Source of the DNA: Amphibalanus amphitrite
Taxonomy: Eukaryota; Arthropoda; Thecostraca; Balanomorpha; Balanidae
Reading direction: 5' to 3'
Assembly (NCBI RefSeq): GCF_019059575.1
Contig: NW_024881503.1
Span: forward strand, 372,001 to 436,000
DNA: 64,000 bases
Shown here: in pieces, positions 1 to 12,561 of the stretch
How the letters are laid out: each line of letters opens with the position of its first letter
Numbering within the stretch: the stretch's first letter is position 1
Notes under the pieces: generated by a model
Told to the model about the DNA's origin: nothing
Seen by the model: only the letters and a program-made list of their open reading frames with translations
Databases searched by the model: none
Translations under genes and position numbers: made by a program

Positions 1-975
1 AGCAGTCATCTCTGATCCTGCCTGCGTATTTCTCAGTGACCCGAACCAGACTGTGTAGTGTGTCCCTGTGAGTGACGATGGCCGCTGACCCAGACACTGT
101 AAGACTCTAACATCGCTCGGCCGCGATGACGCCATCCGCCGACCTGACCGTGACGACAGGGGTGTCGTCCGCAGCAGCGGGGGTCGCTCCCTGACCCGTT
201 CGTCACCGCCGGAGATGGCCGAGGAGATACCATTGGTCGTCGCCACCGGCGGGCCTTCGCGCTGGTGTGGACTAGAAGAGGGGAAGGATGAGTGAGGATG
301 ACTGGGTTGGATCATCTGGAGATCGGTGGCGGTGTGGGTGGTCAGTGGTGACCCCGGCAGGCTGTCATTGGTTCTGGGTCACCCTGACATGGTCATCGCA
401 GTGCCGTCTTCGACACGGGCCTAGACAGGAGAATTGGGCGATGCTGAGATAGGAGGCTGGGGCCAGAGGCCAGTATGTGCCACTCCTAGACTGGACACTT
501 ATAGCCCCTTTTTCGAAGGATATCTGGTTTGGATCTATACATGCATGACATTAGCACATTGAAGGCGTATCAATTCGGGCTCAGATGTTTTCTTCCTCTG
601 ACATTTGTCAGCTGACACACTTCTACACAAGAAGGAATTATATATACATATATATATAGATATATATGTATGTATATATATATCTATTGTATTATGCTGT
701 AAAAGAGGAAAAGGAAAAGGACGCATACGGCGTGAAATTGTTCAACAGACGAGGGCGCGTACCAGCATACCTGTGAGTGAACGGACAACCTTCAATTGAG
801 TGGCACAAGCGTAGTTGACACAAGAGAAATAGCCATCGTGATATAGCTATTAATTAGTCGTAATTGCCAATCAGCACACACGCTTTTAAATGTGAATGTA
901 GTCCAACAAAAAAACGTACTGATTGCCCTATAAAGATTTTACACGTATGTGCAATGAAGACCAGTGTGCCCTTCA
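1..975. other. No gene recognised
   Basis: I see no coding region, RNA gene or clear repeat boundary here. Open frames are short and lack recognisable domains. A short TA-rich microsatellite lies at about 641-690. Confidence 0.5.
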
Positions 976-1987
976 TTAACCCGCGCACCGACGGGGGGGG
1001 GGCGGATATCCGCCCCCCCTGAGGTTTTTCGCGAATAGCGGGAAAACCGCGGCGCGTAGCGCCGCGAAATTTGGTATGACTATTCCCTTATCAATTTTAC
1101 ACATGGTGTGCAAGTTTGAACCTCCTACCTTTCAAGGTCAGGTCACCAGGTCACTTTGAATGACCCAACCTCAAGTCACTTTTTTGCAACTTTGTCACCG
1201 TGCCAGAGCTACAGTAGATGTCGGAGGCCTTTGAAAGTCGCAGGATGTTATTAGGTCATTAGTAGCTACAATTTGTATATCTCGGAATTTTGATATCGGT
1301 GACCTAAGGTCAGGTCAATTTCGCGACCTCCCCATTATAAGTCAATGGGGGAAAAATCAACTCCCTGTTTTTACCACTAAAACGGGTCGGAATGGCCCCA
1401 TATACCATACATGACTTCATATACGATCAACCTTCACTACCTTGAGGTCTGTTTTGCTGTTGGGCAGCTGTGAGGTCATGTGACGTCATCAAAGGTCACC
1501 AAAGGTTTTTGGCCAATAACTCCGTACAGGAACAAGATACAGACGCGTGGATGGTCTCATTGTGTTCAGCTCGTCAAGACGCATCGAATGATATACATGC
1601 TGACCTCGAGGTCACGTGACCTGAGGTCAACCTTTGACCTTGACCTTTCGAGGTCAACATATATATCATTCGATGCGGATTGACGAGAGGATCACGATGA
1701 TGCCCTTAGTTTGTTCCTATCTTGACTAATTCGAAAGTTATTCGAGAAAAACTCTCTCCATATTTAGCGCCGCCATTTTGGCTTTTTCGACCCCTGTGAC
1801 GTCATCTTTGACCTGACCTGAAAATGACCTTAGTAAAAATTGTAGATCTTGACCGTGCGTATCCGATGCCTTTTACCGCTTGTCGCTATCTTGCTTCGTT
1901 CTCGAGATCTCAGGGGGGGGCGGTCATCCGCCCCCCCCCCCCCGTCGGTACTAAGTTGGCGCAGACCCCCGTCGGTGCGCGGGTTAA
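976..1987. mobile_element. TTAA-flanked non-autonomous element A
   Basis: Flanked by TTAA at 976-979 and 1984-1987. The left end is CCCGCGCACCGACGGGG. The right end carries CCCCGTCGGT twice, about 20 bases apart, before GCGCGGG. Both ends have a G-run/C-run palindrome (cores CGGATATCCG and CGGTCATCCG). TTAA target and CCC...GGG ends are typical of the piggyBac superfamily; there is no transposase ORF. The interior is rich in AGGTCA/TGACCT and includes a perfect AGGTCACGTGACCT near 1610. From about 1255 to the right palindrome it closely matches element H (46187-47175). Confidence 0.8.
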
Positions 1988-2401
1988 TTATCATTGTCAG
2001 TTACGTCAGGCATTGGCATGCGTGCGTTTGCGAAAACTACAACTTTTACCTAAGATAGGCGAAATGAACTGTTGAAGAGTATGCTCATTATTCAAGCCTC
2101 TACAAACGATGCATACGAGGGCGGATTGGCACGCAGTGAAACATTTATCTCTTGATGAATATCACTATGTACTTTGAGTTGCAACCACACTTTGCAGTGT
2201 ATGGAAATGTCAGTAGCCAGTAACCACTGAACATGTTTCCAGTCAGCCACGTTTTGGGAGACAAGCGAGCGTAATCGTGGAACCTGCACGTACGTACGCA
2301 GGTGTTAAAATAGATGCACGTAATTGCACTTAAAATACATACGCGCTCTTGTTGACTTGTGCTGTGCGTATTGCAGGTCACGGCTATCTAGCGTCTTACC
2401 T
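1988..2401. other. No gene recognised
   Basis: Unique-looking AT-rich sequence between two elements. I see no supported coding region or repeat. Confidence 0.4.
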
Positions 2402-2829
2402 GGCCGCCCCACACTGGAACTCGCATGCGGGTTGCGACTTTTTGGGGTTTCGGGCTTCTTCAACATCAGATAATACAATCTAAGCCGAGTGACTCACGCT
2501 ACCATCGAACTAGCGAGTCTGCATGTTTTCAACTTGCGAGCGACCTTGCATCGCATTCCAAAAGTTGATTTTGAGTCAACTTTCGATTTTCCTCGCTGCG
2601 AGGTCTGCGAGTTCTGCGAGATTTGCGGGTTTTGTGTTGGAATCGAATTTTGGTTCGTTGCGCTGGTATTGCGACTATATGTAATTTTCTGAAGGTGTAC
2701 CGGCTTCACTGCATTCATGAAGTTACCATATAAGGGAACGGTCTAATCACTCTATGAATTAATATTTTGCCCGCAAACTTAAAACCCGCAAACTCGCAAC
2801 CCACATGCGAGTTCCTGTGTGAGGCGGCC
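2402..2829. mobile_element. Small inverted-repeat element (MITE-like)
   Basis: Ends are imperfect inverted repeats of about 35 bases: GGCCGCCCCACACTGGAAC at the left, and GGCCGCCTCACACAGGAAC on the other strand at the right. The interior has short tgcgag repeats near 2598-2632. I found no clear target duplication, so the superfamily is undetermined. No coding capacity is seen. Confidence 0.6.
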
Positions 2830-4807
2830 TCGATAGGCGTTATCACAAGTGTATTCGCGGCCATTGGGGCGACGTAAGAAAAGAAGAAACCAACTGGCCC
2901 CAAGAACTTTAAATTATCAGTTAGCATGCACCTTTTCCTTGATGTGTAGAGAATTTACCATTATTTGTTACAGAAAATTGCATTTAAAATTTTCCATTTA
3001 TGCTTTTTTCATCGTTTGCACAATATGTTCTTTTACTAAGCTAGAAACACTAATTAGAAATAGTTCCCGCATCATCAAGAACAATAGGGAAGGCTTGAAG
3101 TGAATAAAATAATTTAAACGGTTTTGTAATCTATGTGAAGGCACTTCTAAAATTGCCTGTAGAAATATTGAAGGCAAAAGTTCAACTTTTTCACAAGACG
3201 GATGTCTATAAACCAATTTAACTTGTGACAACTCAGCCGGTATTTCGTCGCCTACAGCCCAGCTTTCCCTAGTGACCGATAGAGGCGCTGCTATCGTTGT
3301 CCGCCCGTGCCGCCTAACGTTTAGTCGCCGCTCCTTAGCGACGGCTCATTGCAAGCGGAACAATTATAATGCCTCTAACTATCCCACGGCGAAAGTTGCC
3401 CATCAAGAGAAGATAAATTCGAGAAAGAAGTGTTTAGGCGTAAACCATTACATGAAATCCATAAAGATGGCCGTTTGTCAAACGGATGTGTGATTGCGCA
3501 AATGTGGGCGATGCTCAGGGGTGGCCCAGGTGCTCCCAGCCACCAGGCGGGTCCTCCTAGGGCGGGGCCCGGGGAGGGCTGGACCCTACCTCCCCGCTGA
3601 CGGCGGGCGCGCTGCTGTTTCGTCATCACTGGTCATCTCCGCTGTGACCTCCGCCAGCGCCTCGGCACCCCTCCGCCGCCGCTCCCGCCCCGCCCCGCCC
3701 CGCCCTGGCACCGTCCGCTGGGTGCTGACCGCTGAGCGCTGACCGCTGATCAGAGACCAGTCGCTTCACGTCGTCCCCAGCCGGCGGCTATGGGCCAGCG
3801 ATGGCCTCCCGCCGACACTCCGTGGCCAGGTAATCAGAGCAGTCCGCGCCGTTAGGCAGACCGACCCCGTGCAGACAGACAGACAGCCCCACCGCTCCCG
3901 GCGGAGCGGGGCCGCCCCGTCCCGTCCCGCCCGCACCGCCCAGTCACACCAGAGATGCATGGCGTCCAACGCCTGGGGTGTGCGATGGTGCCTCAATCTG
4001 GGCTAGTAGCGGCCATGACCCACCGCGCGCCCCTCCCGGCAGCTGGACAAGGCGTCTCCGGTGTGGGAGATGCTTCTGGAAGGAAGGCCACCCTGCCGGT
4101 TCCGGTGGGCGTTCTGCAGAAGGTAGTTGATCAGGGGACGAGTACCACCCCAGGTGGGTCCATCGGCCAGGGGCGACCTCGGTGGGTCTGCGAAGAGATA
4201 CGCGGATGAGGAAGCTGGAGCGATCTGGGGCGAAGATGGCGACGACGGGGACGCAAGTCACGTCGCGTTAGATCTGACGTCACGTCCATCGCCAGGCTCA
4301 GGAGGCCGTGGGGATGATGTGAAATGGAGATACATACGTAGGTGGCTGATAGCCCTCCAGTTCTCGATTCCGATCTTCAGCTGCCAATTGATTGAATGCA
4401 TAAGTAGAAAGACGCAAATTGATAGCGTATAATGCCAACGTCTTTGGTGAATGGCCTTACGTCAAGTTAAAGATTTCCTAAACTTTTCATTCATTTAAAA
4501 AACAACATCTGCACTTATAAAATGAACAGGAAACAGAGATGTAACTAAACGAAACCTTAACATTTAAAAGCAGTTTCAGGCTAGCGCTGAAAGACTTGAC
4601 TAGTGGTAGAGCCAATGCCGTCAGTGCCGAGCCCAACAAATACTAAATCTAATTCAACTTGCATTCTGATCCCTGTGGACTCGGCACTGCTGCTCAGCAT
4701 TTGTTGAGGCTCAGCATTATCACTGCTTACAAGAGCACTGTCACGTCGTACCTCTTAGCACAATGAGCACGCCTGTGCTTCAGCTTTGTATCACTCCAAG
4801 CTACTGC
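2830..4807. other. No gene recognised; GC-rich part
   Basis: AT-rich at first, then GC-rich from about 3490 to 4330. Open frames in the GC-rich part occur on both strands and look like compositional artefacts. Short degenerate repeats of the form gctgaccgctgagc occur near 3720-3750. Confidence 0.4.
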
Positions 4808-4811
4808 ACAC

Positions 4812-6428
4812 GGGGCGTTCCACGACAAATCGACAAATAAAAAATTAAATTTGCACCCTCATATTTTATTCTTTGTTGAAAACTGGTGTAAGGGGTTGTG
4901 ATGGGCGGGGAAGCCAGCTGTGGCAAGGATTTTTTTCTTCGAACAACGGTTTCCGAGATATAGCCTCGGGCAATTCCTGGAGTTCGCGCTGCAGCCCTAT
5001 GTTTGGCGGCCTATAACTCAGAAACTATTGGTTTTTTACGATAAAAACTTTATATGGTTCAACACACAATCAACCAACAAACATTTTGGCTATCTCGGAT
5101 TTTCAATTTTTGAAAATTTTGATCACGTGACCTTTTGTCCTATTTTTCGAAGAGTGACCTTGATATTTTCCCCACTGAAAGTTGCAATTTTGTCTGATGA
5201 CGACTAAACCCTTATCAATTTTCATTCATATGCGATAATAAAAAAAGTGGTTATCGCCCTGCGTTGGCCTCAGGTTAGGTCATTTTTATGACCTGTCCAT
5301 TATTACGAGCGGGAGCGACAGCGAGATCTCGAGAATAAAGCAAGATAGCGACAAGCGGTAAACGGTAAAGGGTACACACGGATAAGGTCTATAATTTTTA
5401 CTGAGGTCATTTTCAGGTCAGGTCAAAGATGACGTCACAGGAGCTAAAAGGAAGTCCAAATAGCGGCACTATACATATATATGAAGTTTTTCTCGAATAA
5501 CTTTCAAGGTATCCCACCTAGGAACAAACTAACAGCACCATCGTGATCCTCTCGTCGATCCGCATCGAAACATATGTATGTTGACCTCGAAAGGTCGAAA
5601 GGTCAAAAGTTGACCTTAGATCACGTGTACTAGGGTCAACTTTTGACCTTTCAACCTTTCGAGGTCAACATACATATGTTTCGATGCGGATCGACGAGAG
5701 GATCACGATGGTGCTATTAGTTTGTTCCTAGGTGGGATACCTTGAAAGTTATTCGAGAAAAACTTCATATATTTGTATAGTGCCGCTATTTTGACATCCT
5801 TTTAGCTCCAGTGACGTCATCTTTCACCTGACCTGAAAATGACCTCAGTAAAAATTATAGACCTTATCCGTGTGTACCCTTTACCGTTTACTGCTTGTCG
5901 CTATCTTGCTTTATTCTCGAGATCTCGCTGTCGCTCCCGCTCGTAATAATGGACAGGTCATAAAAATGACCTGACCTGAGGTCAACGCAGGGCGATAACC
6001 ACTTTTTTTATTATCGCATATGAATGACAATTGATAAGGCTATAATCGTCACCAGACAAAATTGCAACTTTCAGTGGGGAAAATATCAAGGTCACTCTTC
6101 CAAAAATAGAACAAAAGGTCATGTGATCAAAATTTTCAAAAATTGAAAATCCGAGATAGCCAAAATGTTTGTTGGTTGATTGCGAGTTGAACCATATCAA
6201 GTTTTTATCGTAAAAAACCAATAGTTTCTGAGTTATAGGCCGCCAAACATAGGGCTGCAGCGTTAACTCCAGGAATTGCCCGAGGCTATATCTCGGAAAC
6301 CGTTGTTCGAAGAAAAAAATCCTTGCCACAGCTGGCTTCCCCGCCCATCACAACCCATTAGACCAATTTTAAGCAAAAAATAAAATATGAGGGTGCAGGG
6401 CACTTGTCGATTTGTCGTGGAACGCCCC
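4812..6428. mobile_element. 1.6-kb palindromic foldback element
   Basis: Almost the whole segment is an inverted repeat. It opens with GGGGCGTTCCACGACAAATC and closes with the reverse complement of the same sequence; arms are about 800 bases, with the centre near CACGTG at 5622-5627. Both flanks read ACAC (4808-4811 and 6429-6432), a possible 4-base target duplication. Mirror-image open frames of about 100 residues at 4920 (+) and 6329 (-) are a by-product of the palindrome. Parts of each arm resemble the right halves of elements A and H. Confidence 0.8.
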
Positions 6429-6432
6429 ACAC

Positions 6433-9128
6433 TGCACAGTGCACAATTAGCTGCAAGGATCTGCTAATCAGCTGCTGAGTACATTCGGCAGACAGCACTT
6501 TAATTGAACACTGGAACACCGAGTAATGGGCGCTGGCTGATATGTCATAACTACAATGAGATAGAGTGGGCGCTTCATGTATATCATTAGCGCTAACGAA
6601 GACTTCATAGGAAACTCTCTAAAGAGCAGTCGTACTCTAGTTTAGGTATAGGATGAATTGCACGGTACGATACGAAAGAAAGAAATGCCGTTCTTTATCC
6701 CAAAACAACTAACAAGTGTACAACGGACGATGTTATTTCATCTCCAGGTAGGTATGTGCCCAACCAAAAACAGATGCATACCTACCTTCATTGCAAGTGA
6801 CGGTTTCCGATATTTTCCTCTCTCCCTTTTTGGTGGCTGCTAGGCTAGTATGGGTTAATTTAATCCTAGATGATGTAAAAAAGCATGTAAATGTCAAAGT
6901 GTGCCTGCATTTACCTGGCGATAACGTCGAAGATGATCACTGAGCAAATTACGGCGGCTACTAGCGTAATTCAACTTTGAATTACATACTTTTAGGGACA
7001 TTTTACACTAAAAGATGACGTTCGACATGTAGAAATGTGAAATGCAGCTAGCATAAATCATCTCTCGGTGGTAAGATTTGCACTATCATTGCATGCCCCA
7101 CTGAATCTGCCCCGCCCCTTCACTGCTGGGCGCGAAACAGACCCTTGTGGCCACCCATGGAGGGCGGAGGCCTATCCGCTGACCTAGGGGCGTGACCTGG
7201 GGCGTAGAGGATAACCCGGGGATAAGCCAATCCGCCCGGATATTACAAACGATCAGCTGAATACCGAGAGAGGCAAACCGACTGCTGAATCACCTGCGGT
7301 AGCCTCCGGGGTACGTAATCGCATGCAACAACACCTGGGAAAGACAATGGCCGCGGCGCGTTCCTGCGGCTCTGCTTGGGAACGCTCCATTTCTTCATTG
7401 GTTACTCGTTCAGTATTTGAGGGAGTGAATGGTTCTTTCGTTTACGTGTGCTGCGCATGTTAAAACTGATTAATGCAATTATCTGCATGTAAATGAAGCA
7501 ATGTTCAAATATGTCAACGGCTGTGCAAATGACTAAAAATGTCGATTGTGTGTCGTCGGTATTTCAAGCCAAGTTCAATGTAATTGAGCCACTATTCGAG
7601 GCAATTCAGCGGCGATCCTTTTGCAGATCGGGTGGGGTCGTATTACCACACACCTCACGCACGCCCATCATATCGCCGTGCGCTCACCATCCACTCCCAC
7701 CCTCTGCTCCCTCTACCCCACCCCTCTCCCCCTCTGCCTGTCGACGGGGGCAGTCGGTACACCATCGGGGCAGGTAGATACCTAACGGGCGACCCGGCGC
7801 AACCGGCGCCCTCGGCACGGGGAGGCTCCTGGCCGCTGCTAATGACAGACCGCGCTGCACCAGATTCCCTCCTGATGTGCCGCTGTGCCCCCTGCACCCG
7901 CTCCAGCCTGATTAGCCCATCGCCGGCCGACCGGGAGCTGTTGCGAAACGGTGATATGTGGCCGAGCGCGAGTTATGGGCAGGAGCGATGGACGGTGTTG
8001 GGTCGCCCCCAGCGATGACACGGAGGGCTCCCTATCGGGTGACACGATCGCGGTGTCTGCCGCCGGAGGGGTGACACCGGAAGGGTGACACAGGAGAGGT
8101 GACACCTGCGGGATGACACCGCGAGTCGCGTCCCGCAGCGCCGGTGTCTGCGGCGACCCCCGAGCTGAGTTATGGACCGTGTGTGTGCTGGGTGTGTGTG
8201 CCGGTATGTAGGTGGGTGCAGGGACTATGGATGGAAAGAGGGCAAGGCTGACCCGTCCTGGCACCAAAAGAGACATGAAGTGATACGGTTTTATGTAACA
8301 GAGCAACGTCTGGCGAACATTAAACAGGCGGGTCTGTAGAAGGTACTCCATTTGTAACGGATAAATGACGACTATAACCAGTACACGACCTCCACCCCCA
8401 TCGCGTCTTTTACCTCATAACTCACGATCCAGTCCTGTCTTATCGCATCCCTCCCAGGTGACATTTATGCCGCCATTGTCACCAGGTTCGACCACCCACT
8501 CTCGAGTCTCGGCCGGGGCGCGAGCGGCTCTGACCCGTCGCAGATCGGGGTTAGATATAGAGCTCGGTTATCGGTCGCCGATCGGCGGGGAGTGCTCTGT
8601 TGAAACTGCCCCAGTGGCATTGGCTGCTCCCGTTTCGCGCCTCGCTGGCCGCCCGCCGCCCAGTTGCCCGAGGCGGCTACCACTGACCACTGACCAGTGA
8701 ACACTGATGACCACTGACCACTCACCGGCTAGGGGTACCGCCCGCCGCCGCGCACCGCACCTGACACACATTAATATCGTGGTCATTACAAGATGGGGCG
8801 CGTCAAGGTCGGCGCTCGCTGCTCATCTTCGGGGCCCGTTTGACTCACACCTAATGGGTGCGGCTGATTTTCTGATTATCGGCCCGGCGATTGACTCCGT
8901 TTATGGACTGGTCGGTAGCCAGGTTGCGACATAACCCAGGTGAACTCAGTGCGAGCTCTTCGTTGTTGTTTGGGTATGCCAGCCAAAGAACAAATTAGCA
9001 TGATGCATCGGCTTCTCTATACCAATATTTGTATATGTGCATTTATGCGGCCAATGCATGATAAAAAAGGTGTGCAAGAGAAACAAAAAGGCATTTACAC
9101 ATTTTCTTTGGTCGTGATGGTCAGCCCT
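6433..9128. other. No gene recognised; GC-rich with short minisatellites
   Basis: No coding region can be supported. A degenerate repeat containing gtgacacc every 15-20 bases spans about 8018-8117. A ccactgac-type repeat spans about 8684-8732. GC-rich open frames at 7584-8018, 7839-8351 and 8365-8700 overlap on both strands and show no domain or splice structure. Confidence 0.4.
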
Positions 9129-10353
9129 TTAACCCGGCACCGCCTGGGCTATTTCCGTACCCACATCAGCCTGGGGGGGGGGTCGGATCCGACCCCCCCC
9201 TGTTATCTCGAGAACCAATGGTCGTATCGAGCCCCGCGAGGCGGCGTTCGAAAGGTCTCTACGAGACCTTCCCAAAGCACTCTTAAGATTTTAAGATTGA
9301 GGTCAACTTTCGGGTCAAGGTCAGGTCAAAGGTCAAATTCAGGGGTTTTGCATGATTAGGCTTACGGACAGCGGAATCGATAGCTGCTGCTCGAAACTCA
9401 CCACAAAGGACCTCAAAGACCTAGTGAAGGTACCATGTGCGTATCGGGGTCATACTAAGTACGGGTCAAGGTCAGGTCAGGTCACGAAAGGTCACGGTTT
9501 TCACTTTCTGCTACATGGGCGTGCGACACATGTTTTATGGCTTATTTTTCACGCCAAATCCGATGGTAATGGTTATATGTGACCCCAAGTCACTGTGCTG
9601 GTGATAAGTGTGCATTGAAAGCATAAAAAATCGTTTATTCCATACATAACTAAACGAGGGCCAAGAAAAAAAGTCAATTTTTCAATTTTTTATTTTTGAC
9701 ATAAAAATGCACTTTTCTAGACGAGCTTTGTCCCAGGAATCTAGTGGTGTCATTTGTTTTCACATGCGATGTTCAGAAGTGCCTCTAATTCGCGAAAATG
9801 CTTATGACGTCACCATGCCCTATGCATGTTGGAGCTATTTTTTACAATTTGGGGGTCAAAATCAAGATAGAAAGTTGAAATTTGGGACATCTAATGTTCT
9901 AATAGAGCTCTATAACATATATTACGGTTGTTTGGAAATTCTCAAAATTTTGGATTTTATTAGCTGTTTTACAAAAAATATAGTTTTTTGAATTTTTAGG
10001 GGTGAAAAACGCATTTTATGGAAAATCCGAGATAACCATTTTAAAGAACTCGTTGAGCTGCGTCTTTTCATGTCCTTAATTTGCAATTTGCTTAAAACCT
10101 CGATTTTTGGCGATTTTTTAAAACATTTACCATTTTTTGACTGAAAACGCCATGTAGTTACATCACTAAAATCGATATATCTCAAAAAATTTTGTAAATT
10201 TTTTCTTAAAAATTGCACAGGAGACGTCAAATTGATGGGGGAGAAGGTATGCGAAGTTTCAAGTTGATAGCGCAAGCGGTTCATGAGTTATTCAAGAAAA
10301 ACGGAGGGGCGGGGTCGGATCCGACCCCCCCCCCCCAGGCGGTCGCGGGTTAA
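9129..10353. mobile_element. TTAA-flanked non-autonomous element B
   Basis: TTAA at 9129-9132 and 10350-10353. The left end is the complex type: CCGCCTGGGC, a spacer, then CAGCCTGGGG. The right end is simple: CCCAGGCGGTCGCGGG. Both ends carry the same G-run/GTCGGATCCGAC/C-run palindrome. The interior has many AGGTCA half-sites and the shared module cacatgttttatgg. No transposase ORF. Confidence 0.8.
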
Positions 10354-10642
10354 GTCCATGTGAACCATTTCAGATTCGTGAGAAAAGAGTAGGTGGGAAC
10401 CTTTGGTTAATTCGACCACCGAATGGTGCACGTTTTGAGCGGGATGTTTCGGTATGACATGCTTACCATTAGGTATGCGTCCACTCGATTTCACTTACAT
10501 ACTTTAACTAAGACAAATGTGGACATATGGAAAGAATGTGCTACCCCAGAAAACATTATTCTATCGGGTTATCTGCAAATTCGCTCGCCGGATGCAGGTG
10601 TGCCTACGCCCTGCAGCGCCGGGGCGTTCACCTGGAGCATAT

Positions 10643-11838
10643 CCCGGCACCCCTGGGCTATTTCCGTACCCACGACAGCCGGGGGGGGTCGGATCCGACC
10701 CCCCCCCCCTGTTATCTCGAGAACCAATGGTCGTATCGAGCCCCGAGAGGTGGCGTTCGAAAGGTCTCTACGAGACCTTCCAAAATCACTCTTAAGATTT
10801 TAAGATTGAGGTCAACTTTCGGGTCAAGATCAGGTCAAAGGTCAAATTATGGGGTTTTGCATGAATAGGCTTACGGACAGTGGAATCGATAGCTGCTGCT
10901 CGAAACTCACCAAAAATGATCTCAAAGACCTAGTGAAGGTACCATGTGGGTATAGGGGTCATACTAAGTACGGGTCAAGGTCAGGTCAGGTCACGAAAGG
11001 TCACGGTTTTCACTTTCTACATGGGCGTGCGACACATGTTTTATGGCTTATTTTTCACGCCGAATCCGATGGTAATAGTTATATGTGACTCCAAGTCACT
11101 GTGCTGGTGATAAGTGTGCATTGAAAGCATAAAAATCGTTTATACCATACATAACTAAACGAGGGCTAAGAAAATAGTAAATTTTTCAACTTTTTATTTT
11201 TGACATAAAAATGCACTTTTCTAGACGAGCTGTGTCCCAGGAATCTACTGCATCTGAGGCTCCAACTGCATCTGAGGGGCACCTTTTTGTTAAAAAATGT
11301 CATTTTCAAAGTTTGACCTTTTCTGACCTGAAGAAAGTGACCTGATCTTCCGTAAATTCAGCTGAGAATGAACTCAAATGACACAGACGACATTGTTTTC
11401 GAAATTGATTAGTAAAATGGACCATAAAACATGCGGCATGTGACCGATAAATGATATAAACTTTTCGTGACCTAGGATAGCCTGGCCCTGACCTGAAGAG
11501 TTCCAAGTACGAGATCGGTACACTCAGGGTATCTAAGGCATATATCAAGGAGTGCACAAACCAAAAATGATCCCGATCAGAATTGTAAGCCGGCGGCCAG
11601 AACCTTAATTGTGAACAAGCCAAACTGCTGATAATTTTTACTTTGACCTGAACTTTGACGTCATCAGTGACCTCGAGGTCAATAGAATTTAGTTTCGCTT
11701 GACAGTTTTCCAGGGCTATCAGATACCGTTTGATAATTGATGATCGGCACAGTATAGTTTCGGAGATAGAGGGAACTCTGAAGAGCCCCCTCAGTTACTC
11801 GCGTCATGGAAAAAATACCCCAGTAATGCGCGTGTTAA
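10643..11838. mobile_element. Chimeric TTAA element (B-type left half, inverted C-type left half)
   Basis: The first half (about 10643-11245) closely matches the left half of element B. The second half (about 11250-11834) is an inverted, degenerate copy of the left half of element C. The right end reads CCCCAGTAATGCGCGTG followed by TTAA (11835-11838). The left flank is ATAT rather than TTAA. The element therefore has two complex ends and no simple end. No coding capacity. Confidence 0.65.
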
Positions 11839-12426
11839 AAATTAATAGGAATAGAAATAAGCTTTCATGAGTAGCTGTAAAATACAAAGAAGTCAACCGA
11901 TGTCATCTACGATCAATGACTTTGACCTGAACATCAACTGCCATTGACACACACCATAATCCATGGAACAAACATAATTTCACATGCTGGCACGTTTCTT
12001 CTCATTAGTCTGTAGACCGCATGGAATATGTATGTGCTCAGCCATAAGCCACCAGCCTGGCCTGACAACTTCACGAGAATCATGTCACAGATCAAAGTTA
12101 TGTTTTGGTCAGGAACATGAAAATGTCATGATAGGTGTGAAATTGAACTATTCGAGATTACTAAAGGTTTGATTGTGATCCACCGTTTCTGACGTATAGA
12201 TATTCACGAAAACTGAAGGCTACGTCCATCCGACCCGCCTTCCCTTACCATGCTGATTAAATGTCATGGTCAAATAACAATTAAATCAACAAACTACGCA
12301 TAAACATTTTCATTAGTTCTCCAGTCAAGCGTAGGATATTGTGAGAGAGCAAAACTCTCACTGTAAGTTCACAGACTTCATTCAGAACGCATGACCTTGC
12401 CCGTGTAAAAGTGTAGCGTCCCGCGG
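11839..12426. other. Upstream intergenic region of CPR1
   Basis: No coding region seen. It lies between the chimeric element and the conserved promoter block of the first cuticle gene and may hold more distant control sequences, but nothing specific is recognised. Confidence 0.35.
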
Positions 12427-12516
12427 GAGGGTCGGATGGGCGAGGCTCGCCAAATGTCGACTGACCAGTCGTGACCGGTATATAAGACCGGCTGACCGGT
12501 GCAGTGGACATCATTC
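12427..12516 (+). promoter_or_regulatory. CPR1 core promoter with paired inverted repeats
   Basis: TATATAAG lies at 12479-12486. TCATTC at 12511-12516 fits the arthropod initiator TCAKTY, with the predicted +1 A at 12513. Upstream are GGCGAGGCTCGCC (12439-12451) and GACTGACCAGTC (12459-12470), both inverted repeats, then repeated GACCGG. The same block recurs before the other three cuticle genes. Confidence 0.85.
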
Positions 12517-12561
12517 GACTGGTGCAGCTCGCAGAGTACACATCCTCCCAACAGCCAGAAC

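Noticed and set aside
4920-6329. Mirror-image open frames starting MARIFFFEQRFPRYSL on both strands
   Set aside because: They sit in the two arms of the palindrome, lack domains and run through repeat DNA; a by-product of the inverted repeat.
8018-8117. Regularly spaced gtgacacc repeats resembling an array
   Set aside because: Units are degenerate and spacers only a few bases, in a eukaryotic context; a minisatellite, not a CRISPR array.
7584-8700. GC-rich open frames up to 170 residues
   Set aside because: Overlap on opposite strands, no recognisable domain, no splice or promoter evidence.
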